Source of the DNA: Saccoglossus kowalevskii | Taxonomy: Eukaryota; Hemichordata; Enteropneusta; Harrimaniidae | Assembly (NCBI RefSeq): GCF_000003605.2 | Contig: NW_003139319.1 | Location: 371,178-393,790 of the forward strand | DNA: 22,613 nucleotides | Reading direction: 5' to 3' | Part shown: positions 9,957-20,599 of the stretch, piece by piece | How the letters are laid out: every line of letters starts with the position of its first letter | Position numbering within the stretch: the first letter of the stretch is position 1 | Translations under genes and position numbers: made by a program | The notes under the pieces: generated by a model | Seen by the model: only the letters and a program-made list of their open reading frames with translations | Databases searched by the model: none | What the model was told of the DNA's origin: nothing

Positions 9957-10257
9957 CAAATACTAGTTTTCAAGACAAAGTGTCATTTATAAAAAATTTA
10001 TGGTGAAAAAAAATAAGGCATACAATTTTTTTGAGAGCAAACAGTAAAGCAAACAAGCAGCCTCTCGGCTGAGATAGCTCCGCTGATAGCAATGCACATT
10101 ACAATTAAAGAACTGAAGATATCATTAGAAAATGAACAATATATATATATATAAAAAGCAACAGGACAAATCTGAAAGAAGTCCACACGTAGTACGTATA
10201 TATGTAATATAAAAGCAATCGGACTTGGTTTTCAACAAGAAGTCAAAAATATCACTT
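9957..10257 (+). repeat. 300-bp tandem duplication, copy B
   Basis: Second copy of the left end, with TAGCTCCGCTG at 10075-10085. It continues directly into the first full core unit, which makes it the ancestral junction. Confidence 0.93.
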
Positions 10258-10352
10258 TTCACCAAAAATGACAAAAATAATCATCAAAATTAAATAATTG
10301 AAGATTTCACAACGAAATTAACAAATCTGAAAGAGGTCCACATGTAGTACCT

Positions 10353-10906
10353 TAGACTGGCGGAGTCAGGATGATTAGTTTTTTTTTTTTTGTTTAAATA
10401 AAATAAAAAAATTCGCGAAATGAAAGAGTTAGCGCGAAATTACCCCGACTGGTTTATTCTGCAGGAAATTCATTGCTATTAAATATTCATGATGCACATA
10501 TTATAATGAGGTGGGCGCGGAAATACGTGCATAATGAGGTCAACATGGTAAAGGTCACATTGCAGACCCAACATGGCTACACGTTGAAATTTGAGTTTGT
10601 CGTGGTCGTCGTCAATAGACTTAAAAAGTACCTCGTACTAGTCGTAGTAGTAGTCATCTTCTCCGTCAGAGGTAAGTTGAAGAGACGTTGTGATTGGCTT
10701 AGATGATTTTCAATTAGAACACTCATTAACATAATTACCCGTTGAAAAATCGACGGGTTCCTGCAGTGTCGATAGAGGGCCAATATAAACCAGTCGGGGT
10801 GATTTCGCAGTTACAGGGGATTTTGCGCTAACACCACCATTTCGCGATTTTTTTTATTTTATATAAACTACAAAAACAAATTAATCGCCCCGACTGCGCC
10901 AGTCTA
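10353..10906 (+). mobile_element. Nested foldback MITE with 9-bp target duplication
   Basis: Seen: a 554-bp insertion inside a core unit. It is flanked by identical GTAGTACCT at 10344-10352 and 10907-10915. The ends TAGACTGGCG / CGCCAGTCTA are perfect, and the inverted arms extend for about 110-120 bp (10353-10468 against 10758-10906), sharing AATAAAATAAAAAAA, TCGCGAAATG, GTTAGCGC and ACCCCGACTGGTTTAT. The ~290-bp interior holds a 77-codon frame (10473-10706) with no recognised motif and a hairpin ACCCGT / ACGGGT near 10738-10758. Known: 9-bp duplications with long inverted ends are typical of Mutator-like elements; hAT elements make 8 bp. Inferred: a non-autonomous Mutator-like MITE, younger than its host element. 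Confidence 0.85.
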
Positions 10907-10915
10907 GTAGTACCT

Positions 10916-11575
10916 ATATATGTATTATAAAAGCAATCGAACTTGCGGTTTTCAACAAGAAGTCGAAAATATCACTTTTTACCAAAAATATTCACTAAAA
11001 TTAGAGAATTAAAGATATCATCACAAAATGAACAAATCTGAGAGAGGTCCACATGTAGTACCTATATATGTAATATAAAAGCAATTGGGCTCGCGGTTTT
11101 TAACAATAAGTCGAAAATATCACTTTTTACCAAAAATGACAAAAATATTCACTAAAATTAGAGAATTAAAGATATCATAACAAAATGAACAAATCTGAGA
11201 GAGGTCCACATGTAGTACCTATATATGTAATATAAAAGCAATTGGATTTGCGTTTTTTAACAAGAAGTCGAAAATATCACTTTTTACCAAAAATGACAAA
11301 AATATTCACTAAAATTAGAGAATTAAAGATATCATAACAAAATGAACAAATCTGAGAGAGGTCCACATGTAGTACCTATATATGTAATATAAAAGCAATT
11401 GGATTTGCGTTTTTTAACAAGAAGTCGAAAATATCACTTTTTACCAAAAATGACAAAAATATTCACCAAAATTAGAGAATTGAAGATATCATCATGACAT
11501 TAACAAATCTGAGAGAGGTCTACCCAAGGTACATAAACACCAAGTATCAAAGCATTCAGGCTTGTAGTTTTCAAG
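10916..11575 (+). repeat. Tandem ~157-bp core units of the composite element
   Basis: The anchor GTACCTATATATGTA recurs at 10910, 11058, 11215 and 11372 (spacing 148, 157, 157), and a diverged start GTACATAAACACC follows at 11529. Units share AGTCGAAAATATCACTTTTT, CAAAAATGACAAAAATATTC and AAATCTGAGAGAGGTCCACA. A further unit is split by the nested insertion (10191-10352 and onward). Successive units are more alike than the outermost ones, which fits unequal exchange. Confidence 0.92.
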
Positions 11576-11683
11576 AAGAAGTTGAAAAAGTAAAACATTG
11601 ACACGGACGACGGACGACGGACGCCAAAGGACAATCACTCATATGATAAGCTCCAATCGACAAAGTCGACAGCGGAGCTAAAA

Positions 11684-13540
11684 AGGGAGAAATAAAATAC
11701 TTATTTCTCAAATTTGCACATCAAAGGCAAATTTCTGGGATAGGAAAAAAACAGCATCTAATTGTCTGATAAAAAATGTTCGGTGTATATTTACACATTT
11801 TTTCACTATACTGTAAAATTATTTTCACTATTTTCATGTTTTGAGCATTTTCACTCGGTTTTAAGTTCACAAACTTGGCAGGAAAAAAATGAGTTCTATT
11901 GTCATTTTACATGTTCACATGGGTTTAATCTAGCGAACTTCACTTATCTGTGAAAACAATAAAATTAAAAAGCTGTGAATAATTGACATAGGCTGATGTT
12001 CATAAAATCCATATTCAATTGAATTACCATCTTACAATCCATTGTTAACCACCATTCTATTACGTCTAATAAATAACCTGCACTGCACAGAAAATCAATA
12101 AATTGAATAAATCTCAACTACCTTTTTTTCAATCGACTGAATACGTATTACAAGTAGTTCCGAGGGGTAAAATCAAATTACATCGCTGTAATTCCTCCAT
12201 GTGATTGTACTTCAGTTACCTGTAACATAGTTTCCATTAGCTCAATCATCCAGCATGTCTACTGTGACTATAAATACACATTGGCATCAGTCATCAAGCT
12301 GTGGTAGACTTCCCAGGAATATTTAGTCAATTTAATTATTAAAAATTTCTCTTAATTTTTTGAATAATATTCTACAGTAACAAATGTCATTTTATGGAAA
12401 AAATGAACAAGTACAAATAAGATTTATTTTCGGTGTTGAGAACAGTGCTAAGATTCAATATTATGTGTTTGTTTGTTTGTACAGTAGTACATAAGGCCTG
12501 CGAATGAAGAGCACACATTGTACACAATTATTTAAATGTGGGGTGGGGGCAAAAATGTCATCCTAAAAATTAGATCAATTTCAAGTTATGATTCTAACCA
12601 TTCTATTTATTCACCACAATGATGTGTGTACAGCATACATTGAAATAAACAACCTGTCCTGCAGTGCATTATTAAATATTGGGATTTTCTGTATACAATT
12701 TTTTTTTTTTAAATGACGATGTTCCTGACTACCATACTATTGTTGCTGAAGGAAGGATTCAGTGAAGATAAAATCCAGCGAATAGATTGTTGTTCCTATA
12801 TTCTACATTCAACTCGTTAAAAATCAGTGAAAATAAATTTCTTTCAGAAGATTGGAACAAAAATAGACACATTTTTTTAGTACAAACTGAAAATTTGACT
12901 AAAATGTTATCTGTCGGCTCCAAAATTAGGGTTTATTTCCAGAAATACTGAAGAAAGTACAGACAAATTTGGGCAAGAAAGTCTAGTGGTGCAAAGGTTA
13001 AGTAGGAACCAGTCGTTCACTAACTACATACATGTAGTAGGCAGTACAGTACAGTACAATGGTGGAAGTACCCTAACTTGTATAGTAATACAAAATAATT
13101 TTGAGTTCGTCTGCATAAAATAAGCTTTTTCATTTTCCTACCAAAATGAACACAGAAACACAGAATTTATTTTACTTTACCTTAGCATACAAGTATTTCA
13201 CAAATTTATAGTGAAAACATTTTTTTTAACTTTTAGTACGTTACAGTGTTTACATTTATTTAGTATCGTAACTGAAGGATGCAAATAGTTAGGATTTACT
13301 AACTCTAATTTATGACACTTATTTATATCCATATGTATTAATTTTATGAAATATACCTTTGAGCTTTAAAGTCTACTTTTGTCACCTTCAACAAGATAAA
13401 TAATATTTTAAAAACACGAAAATATTGCCAAATATTGCCTTACAAATTTTAGCAGAAAAATTACTGGCACTAAAAATGTGACAGAAGTACATCATAATGC
13501 TGGTACCTAAGTTATTTACAAGCTGCAAAAAACAACAACA
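11684..13540. other. Unassigned, AT-rich (probable intron or 5' flank of the Neuralized gene)
   Basis: No gene recognised on either strand. It contains only short simple repeats such as GTTTGTTTGTTTGTA near 12468 and a three-step ACAGT run near 13046. Confidence 0.45.
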
Positions 13541-13921
13541 GCAGCCTGTTGGCTGAGATAGCTCCGCTGTTGGCAATGCTCATTCCAATTAAAGAACAGA
13601 AAATATCATTAAAAAATGAATATGTATAGTACATTGTATCAAAGCAATCAGACTTGCAGTTTTCAAAAAGAAGTTGAAAAAATAATTTTTTACCCAAAAT
13701 GACAAAAAAATTCATCAAAATTAGAGAATTGAAGTTAACATCACGAAATTAACAAATCTGAGAGAGTTTGCCCAAGGTACATATACATCTAGTATCAAAG
13801 CATTCAAACTTGTAGTTTTCAAGAAGAAATTGAAAATATAAAAAGTTGACACAGACGATGGCGTCTGACAATCACTCTTTTTTTGAAGCCCCGCTTGACA
13901 AAGTCGACAGCGGAGCTAAAA
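13541..13921 (+). mobile_element. Short copy of the core-repeat element
   Basis: Same plan as the long copy: hairpin CAGCC-TGTT-GGCTG (13542-13555), left end TAGCTCCGCTG (13559-13569), two core units beginning near 13630 and 13778, then a hairpin right end (AGCCCCGCTTGAC, loop AAA, GTCGACAGCGGAGCT) and CAGCGGAGCTA (13908-13918). The left-end hairpin keeps its stem while the loop differs from the long copy (TGTT against TCTC). The ACGGACG run is reduced to a single ACAGACGATGG stretch. No target duplication was found. Shares no coding frame with any known transposase. Confidence 0.8.
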
Positions 13922-16546
13922 AACAAAAATGTAAAGTAAAAATAAAACATTCTAGACAAAACCTTCATCAATCAAGCATTGCATTATTTTGACAGATATT
14001 TTATTGCTTTTCTCCATTTAATATAAGACATTTTTAAGAAATCAACTCCTTCAGAAACAATTTTATAGATTTTTCAAAGAGCTATACATTTATCGAGCGA
14101 TGCTTCAGTATTATGATATCAATAATTAATTCCCTACAGCATCTCTTTGGATAATGCATCTATTTTAAAGTGTGAGTGGTTAAATAGACTTAGTTTCTCA
14201 GTTAGATTATTTACCAGGGGAGGAGGGTTATTATCATAAAATTCTAATTCAGGGCATGGAATAGGAGTAACACAAATCTACCAATACTAACTTCTAATTC
14301 TGGAATTTACTATTTGCAAAGTTATCTCCTAGGACAGATGCAAAAACTTGGGGTACCAATGCTAGACGCTTTACATTTTTAATTCAAAATAGCCACCAGA
14401 GCAGAGATTAATGCTATGGAGAAATTACAATGTGTTCATTTCCATGGAAACCCCCATTTTCATACTTATGTACAGCAGAAAACATGCTTTTAAATTACCT
14501 GCATTTTTGCTAGGTATTTAATAGCATACATGTACAAAACAGAAGAAAACTTTCCTGTCAAAGACTTTTTTTATCTGCAATGTGCAAAACATAGCTGCAT
14601 GCAATCCATGCATGCTTCTGCAATGCTTATACTGTAAATATATTAAATATAAACTGGGTTTTAATTTATTTTCAATGAGTTGGTGAATCTGCTAGATTAA
14701 ATCAACATGAACATGTAACATTAAAGTAGAACACAGGACAGAGTTCCTTTCGTACCCCATCCCTAATCCTAACTTTAACCTTATATAGGAGGGGCATATA
14801 CAATTAAATTGGGAGTGCTGGAGGATAGGGTATGAGAGTTAAGGTTAGGGTTGGCAGGCACAAAAGGAACTTTTTTCGAACACATTATTTTCCTGTAAAA
14901 TGTAATGAATTTGAAACCCAGATAAATATAACAAATTATTGAAATTAAATGCCAGTGAAAATAAATGATTTTTCAGCATATGAATTTATTCGTACACTAA
15001 TACCATACAATCTGTGGCTATTAAAATGGTACAATGCAACTGAGGGGATGCGGCTTCTATTAGAGAATCTAAACATATGAGAATATTTGGTGTATTTTTG
15101 GTTCTCAATTCAAAAAGAAATGGGTGCAACTTCTACTAGCGATGCCAATTCTAATAAGTACAAATATATATTTCATGAAGGGATTGTGATTAAGTTTGAC
15201 CTCATTATCACCAGCAACACTTAGAAGCAAACACAGAACATCAGTAAACTTCCATAGTGCGAACACATTGTATTTATTTCTCAATTTGGTAATTTTATGC
15301 ATACACTTGGATTTTATGAAAGTCACTACACTGTATGTCTCCCTGTCTAAAAATAATACAGAGTATTCTTAATCAATTCCGTGATTATATCTCTATCTCA
15401 ATTGAGAAATTTACAAATTATTGCTTGATATATTTAAGTGTTTATTTGTGGATGCAGAGACAAATTGCAAATACATGTTAAGTGAAAGCGATTGGAGAGT
15501 ATTATAGCAAGGCGATCAAACTACACAGACATGTATTGCTAAATATAGATAACAAAATCAACATAAAAGTACTGACAACCAGTTAGAGAATTTGACAATT
15601 TACAGGTTCTGAGTAGTTAATGAGGTAGACAATTTATTGAGCTAATGAATATTTTATCAACTTGACTATTTGCATGTCAGAGCTCTGTTTTCAGTTGATA
15701 TTACAAGTAACAAATCACTCACTGTTAATAAACTAAGTTTATGTCATGATTTAATGAAAATTAATATTTATATTAACATAACAGCCAATTAATAACAGCC
15801 CTGAATATATTTACAGGTAGTCCTGATATGTACTAATAAGTTATTAACCTTATTAACCCTGTATGCCTTGGACTCGTACTTTGACACATAGCCTTGAACT
15901 CATACTGCAACCACATGGGTCCTGCCCCTACCCATATTTACAATATTAATGGTAGAATTCCACAGTCTAGCTAGGTATAAAAATAGTTGAAGATGAGATA
16001 CATTGCACATATTATTTTCATAAGAAACGAGATTACTTAAATGTAACAGGAGATAGATGGTATTCTCTGCTGACAACACATTACATTCTTGGTGATGGTG
16101 TCTTTTTCTAATTAAGACATTATTTTGGATGTAGCAGATGGTCTCTGTTTATCATTGTTGTGGTTACCCCATTTGAGAAAGATAGGTCACATGTATTATA
16201 TACTTGTTTATATCATGCTTGTCTGGTTTGCACTGACACATGGCAAAGGCTCGATCTGGCTGAATAAAACTTGTTTGTGATGCTCTTATTGCACAACAGT
16301 AACTTAAGACAGACATGCTTGGGTGTCCAAGTGAATTACTGACCCTGGAGATAGTTGTTGCTATGGCAGTACAGTTTACATATCATAATGTACCATCACA
16401 TTTGATTTGTGTCAAGAACATGACAATAAATGGACAACAATTTTTAAACACACGAATAATTTAGTACTCTTTCCAAGGATTATGTTAGACATAAGACAGT
16501 AATAGTAAAATGTATTATTATAGATCTGTCACCGTAACACCACAAG
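13922..16546. other. Unassigned, AT-rich
   Basis: No exon or RNA gene recognised. It includes the foldback at 14742-14873. A minus-strand frame at 15326-15105 has no recognisable motif. Confidence 0.45.
14742..14873. repeat. Imperfect foldback with telomere-like CCTAA arms
   Basis: The left arm 14742-14780 (AGTTCCTTTCGTACC, then CCCTAATCCTAACTTTAACC) pairs with the right arm 14836-14873 (GAGAGTTAAGGTTAGGG, then AAAAGGAACT), separated by about 55 bp. The arms are degenerate copies of a (CCTAAC)-like sequence. It could be a small foldback element or an interstitial telomere-like patch. Confidence 0.6.
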
Positions 16547-17972
16547 TTACAGAGTGCCATAATTTTGCGGTATTGCATTGGTTATTTTCATATTAGGAAA
16601 CACGAATTCCAAATATAGAACAATTATGCACGTAAGCGTCCTGTAATAATAAAAAGAAATATGGCTACCACTAGGGTTTGACCGGAACCTCACTAGGAAG
16701 TTTGCTAAATCTGTTCTAAACGTTTTGGATTTCGGCATTCCCATCATGTATCTCTAGGAGGAAATGACAGTATGCGGACACATCGACCTCCACTGCGTCA
16801 CGGTCTTCGCCAATACTGTCTTTGTATCCTTGTAATAACCTCATAGTAAAGTAAATGTTCATAATTAAGATATGTACTTTCAGAAAGTTGACGTGTAGAT
16901 GAACTATTAAAACTGCTCACTGACCTTCGTAAGCATGGACAAGATTTTGATTTTGTACAATTTATGAGAAATTTTATTCAATAAAATCCTGACATTGAAT
17001 TTAGAATAGAATAAAGCAGCAATTGTGTAGGGGACGAGTACCATTTTTGCATTATCTGTCTGTTTTACCAAGAGTTGAGATCTAAATACATCCCAAGTTA
17101 TTATTATACACTTCCCTCGCCAGAAAAATTTATATCACTGTTACAATTACAAAATGCAGTAATCTTGCGTAACATTTCTTAATTTATTTTTCTCGCCACA
17201 AAAAAACAAAATGCAATTATTTTGGTCTGACAGTTCATGTTCTTTTCATATTTTCTTGTTCTTTTTCAGTCACTGTAAAATGACATTGTCCTCTGTAACA
17301 TGTTATGTAATTACATTGAGTATACCTTGAGGCCGGAGGCCTACAGTATTATGAATAAATTTATTATATATAAAATAAAGCAGCCTTGAGTGATTACTTG
17401 TACAACAATGACAAGCATGTTTATTTTTGTTGATAAAACAACATGACCTAGCTTCAGTGCTACAATTGCTACGTCGACAGCATCCTATCGGTGCTGAACT
17501 ACTGTTTGTCCCACCGATTAACAAGAGACTACCCGGTATCTCTAATGCGTTTAAATGGCTGGGCCGAACGAGAGCTGAGATTCGCCCGAGTTCAAACCAG
17601 TTCATTCAGAGTTGAACAGAACAGCGTCCTCAATTGCTATATGAAGACAACATGACGGAAATTGATTATGGTGTTGTTCTTGTGTTGTTTCTTTACATGA
17701 CATGATGCATGTCAGAGCGACAGAGGTCAATGCAGAATATACTTTCGAGAAACAGGTACGCTCAAAGAAGATGAACAAGGATGCAGCTATGGTCAGAGCC
17801 ATGTAGAGCCATGAAAATGCTTGTGTATACGCATTTGTTTCAAGCTGTAGGGCTCCAATGCTGTCGTGTAAACGCAGCAAATGTTTCAAGATTTGTTGTC
17901 AAAACGACTTATTTTAACATTTTTCATGACGATCACAATAATCAGTGCATTTTTTTTGCATATAAAACATAG
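16547..17972. other. Unassigned stretch with two GC/CpG-richer islands
   Basis: About 16640-16830 and 17430-17900 are visibly richer in G, C and CpG than the surroundings. Minus-strand frames lie in both: 16747-16547, and a pair, 17889-17602 and 17605-17303, that overlap at ATGA. None matches a family I know. A small perfect palindrome AGGCC-GGA-GGCCT sits at 17330-17342. Possible roles are alternative promoter, first exon, or decayed element. Confidence 0.35.
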
Positions 17973-20440
17973 TGGAATGCAACTTTAAAGATCCCAGTTA
18001 AAAGTGAAATTTGATGAATCCACACAAAATTTAAATAATTTTACCACAGACACAAGGAATTTCAGGGAACACAAGCAAGTACCAATAAATGAAAATGCAT
18101 TTTCCCCTAATTACGGTGAGTGGCTAAATGTAAATCAATTAAATTACACAATTTTTTTTGCCTGAAAAAACATGCATGCATGTTTTACAAAATAAATATT
18201 CAACAAAATACAGATACATATACATGTAAAATATTTTCCCACCAATCCTTCTTTGTGGAAATAAAGTGCTTAAATTCACTTATATTAAGCGGTGACCATT
18301 GCTGATTAATTTACATTCCAAACCTCTATCAAGATGCCCTGTAAAGATACGATATACATGATTTGCTGTGATTCAATGCAAAAACAAGGCTTGGAACACA
18401 AATAGTCAACAATGCTGGCCAAGTGATAAAAGCACATAGGAAGTTACTTGACATAAAAACCAAACCCAATAATTTCCTGGTTTAATACATATATAATTGT
18501 TAAAGTAGCTAAAGCTATTAATCATTTTCATACATTCTGAACAATAAAAACAATCAGTGCTAGAGCATGAAAATAACTAAACTGCCACAGTATATAACCT
18601 CTCAGGAACAGAGGTTAAAAGTCAGAACTAAAAAAACCATAAGTATATAATAAACTATGACATTTTATCCACCCACCCATACACTGCATTATCTCCATTT
18701 CCCCCCCAAGACGTACACATATGTAAGGAAATAAATGAATAATTTCAGATGTTTGTGAACAATAGGTGACTACCACCACTTGTACCAAATGACTGATGCT
18801 TTTGTCCACTGCAGGGGTGAACGTAGACGTTTTCATGTCTATTTCAGGAAAGCTATTTAAAATGGACACAATGAGGTTCATTATAGGACACTGGTGAATC
18901 AGCATTCCATCTAACTCAACAATATCACAAATGCCAAGCATTAGACTTTAATAGTACACAAGGATTTGCTCATGCCGTATTTGTTCTAATAGAAGCAAAT
19001 TTCAATTAAACCAAATAAATCAAAAATTGTATTTATTGTACAATGGAAAATTAAAATCTGACTTATTTTATCGGTACCTGTCGTTTATGTAAGCATGTAC
19101 GTTACCAATAAAGCAAAACAAATGTTTCTTACAACAAACCATGATGATATTTCTGAATTGCCACATCTTAAAAAGATTTTTTGTCTGTATTGTGACTATT
19201 TACAAGTCCGGATCTCTATTTGTGAAAAAATTGGTTCACCTACGTGTATGAAAACAACAATTTTTGCTGCACTCATTGTGCTGTCCATTGTGTTCGAAAG
19301 TTTGAAATTGGCTTTCAATTATTTTGCAGACCAAATAATTGCTCTGAAAGTTTCAATTCATGCAACTCCACATAAAATTACATATAAGTGATTTCTATGA
19401 AAAAAACAAACATACAGTGCATAGAAAACACTACATGCAGTAGTAGATCTTAAGATGGCGAAGCATACTCACAATGCTGGATTATCAACATCAATTAAAA
19501 ATAGAACTACACTGCTGATTATTATCATTTCTTACATCACAAGTTGCTACAAAGCTACAATCATCGTTGACATTTTAAGCTATGGGGATGGCGGGGGGGG
19601 GGGGGATGTATAATATAACCAACATTAAAATAGTAATTGGCCAGACAGGTAGGGCACATATGCCACATACACAAATAGGGTAGGTTAAAGTGACAGATTG
19701 TCTGAGTGTATGAACAGTTCATCAAACAGCCAGAGAGATGGTAATCTTTAAGCGGTAATTTACAAATATAGGATATGGTTTACATAGCCACTGCTTTAAT
19801 ATACACAGTTTTCTACTTGCAATTTACATACATCAGGTGATGGTGTAGTTGCTAGGAATAAAAGAATATTAATAAGTCTCCCATAGGATAAAAAAAATAG
19901 TGTGAAACAAGCTACCGGGTAGTATGTTATTTTAAGTACTAAGCTTGATCCTCAGTACATTGAATACTATTTGTCTGTACGATTTGGCAGTGCGAATGAG
20001 ACTTTTAAACTTTCAAGGGGCGTGACTGGGGGTTTCTACATAAAGAAATTCACCATGTTTTAGCTGAAAACAGCTTGCAAACATGAAGGAAAAATAAAAA
20101 TCACTTTATGTTTGCCAAGTTAAAAGGCAATGGTCTCCACGCTACATCCTGTTTCATTCGGGACCAATTAACCAAATATAATGCTCCAAATCATCTTTTT
20201 TAGTATATTTCTGACAGGCCTAATACCCAGCCAGTATGTGAGATTTGTGTGTTTAAACAGCAATGCAAGTTATTAGAACTTTGTCAATATGGAACTATTA
20301 AATTGTACATGTGTACGACATGTCATCCACCATTTTTTAAATTAGCAAAATGAGATTACTACCACTTTAGCTCATTTAAATTCCAGAAATTGACGCCCAA
20401 TGCAGCTGTGTATTTTAAGTCCAAGTATTGGAACGAGAGA
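17973..20440. other. Unassigned, AT-rich
   Basis: No secure gene. A minus frame of 108 codons (18941-18615) and a plus frame of 98 codons (19095-19391) are present without strong support. The latter contains one hydrophobic segment. A G13 tract lies at 19593-19605. Confidence 0.4.
19593..19605 (+). repeat. G13 homopolymer
   Basis: Thirteen consecutive G residues. Capable of quadruplex formation between strands or copies, and prone to length change. Confidence 0.95.
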
Positions 20441-20471
20441 AAAATGCATAAACAGACTTCTGAATTTCATA

Positions 20472-20563
20472 AACTAATGCTCATCCGATCACTGAAGTTA
20501 AGCTGCATCGGGCATGTTAGTACTTGCACGGGAGACCGGCTGGGAATACCATGTGCAGTAGGC
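20472..20563 (+). pseudogene. 5S rRNA-derived pseudogene, 5' part eroded
   Basis: Seen: about 83 bp from TCATCCGATCACTGAAG to CAGTAGGC align along their length with the last two thirds of eukaryotic 5S rRNA, with one missing base and roughly four of five positions matching by eye. The internal promoter regions are recognisable: box A-like GTTAAGCTGCATCGG, and box C-like CACGGGAGACCGGCTGGG. TTAGTACTTG and GGGAATACC are intact. The 3' strand GTAGGC of the terminal helix is present, but the matching 5' strand is absent at the expected place (about 20440-20447), so helix I cannot form. Known: box A, the intermediate element and box C bind TFIIIA. Inferred: a dispersed 5S pseudogene, or the head of a 5S-derived SINE; no SINE body is recognised downstream. 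Confidence 0.85.
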
Positions 20564-20572
20564 ACATCAATG

Positions 20573-20577
20573 TTTTT
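20573..20577 (+). terminator. T5 run after the 5S-like sequence
   Basis: A run of five T lies 10 bp beyond the 5S-like 3' end, in the position of an RNA polymerase III terminator. T runs are frequent here, so this is suggestive only. Confidence 0.4.
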
Positions 20578-20599
20578 ATTCCACTGTACATACTAACTT

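Larger units (their letters stand above)
9657..11683 (+). mobile_element. Composite core-repeat mobile element (pearl-like, non-autonomous), long copy
   Basis: Seen: the left end carries hairpin CAGCC-TCTC-GGCTG (9757-9770) and TAGCTCCGCTG (9774-9784). The right end carries the exact reverse complement CAGCGGAGCTA (11670-11680), preceded by an ACGGACG run (11602-11624) and a hairpin (AGCTCC, TCGAC, loop AAA, GTCGA, GGAGCT). Between them lie tandem ~157-bp core units, a 300-bp duplication of the left end, and a nested foldback element. There is no protein-coding frame. Known: bivalve 'pearl' elements have flanking arms and a variable number of ~160-bp core repeats, and are now often grouped with Helitrons. 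Inferred: same architecture, non-autonomous. The right end reads hairpin then CTAA, which fits a Helitron 3' end loosely, but the 11-bp terminal inverted repeat argues for a TIR-type element. No target duplication was seen. Confidence 0.7.

Noticed and set aside
9670-10186. Two near-identical minus-strand frames (81 and 62 codons)
   Set aside because: They are the same non-coding element left end present twice through the 300-bp duplication.
10473-10783. Frames on both strands inside the nested MITE
   Set aside because: The composition comes from GTC/GTA-rich repeats, the frames overlap antisense, and no motif is visible.
18615-18941. 108-codon minus-strand frame
   Set aside because: No recognised family and no clear splice sites; kept only as part of the unassigned stretch.
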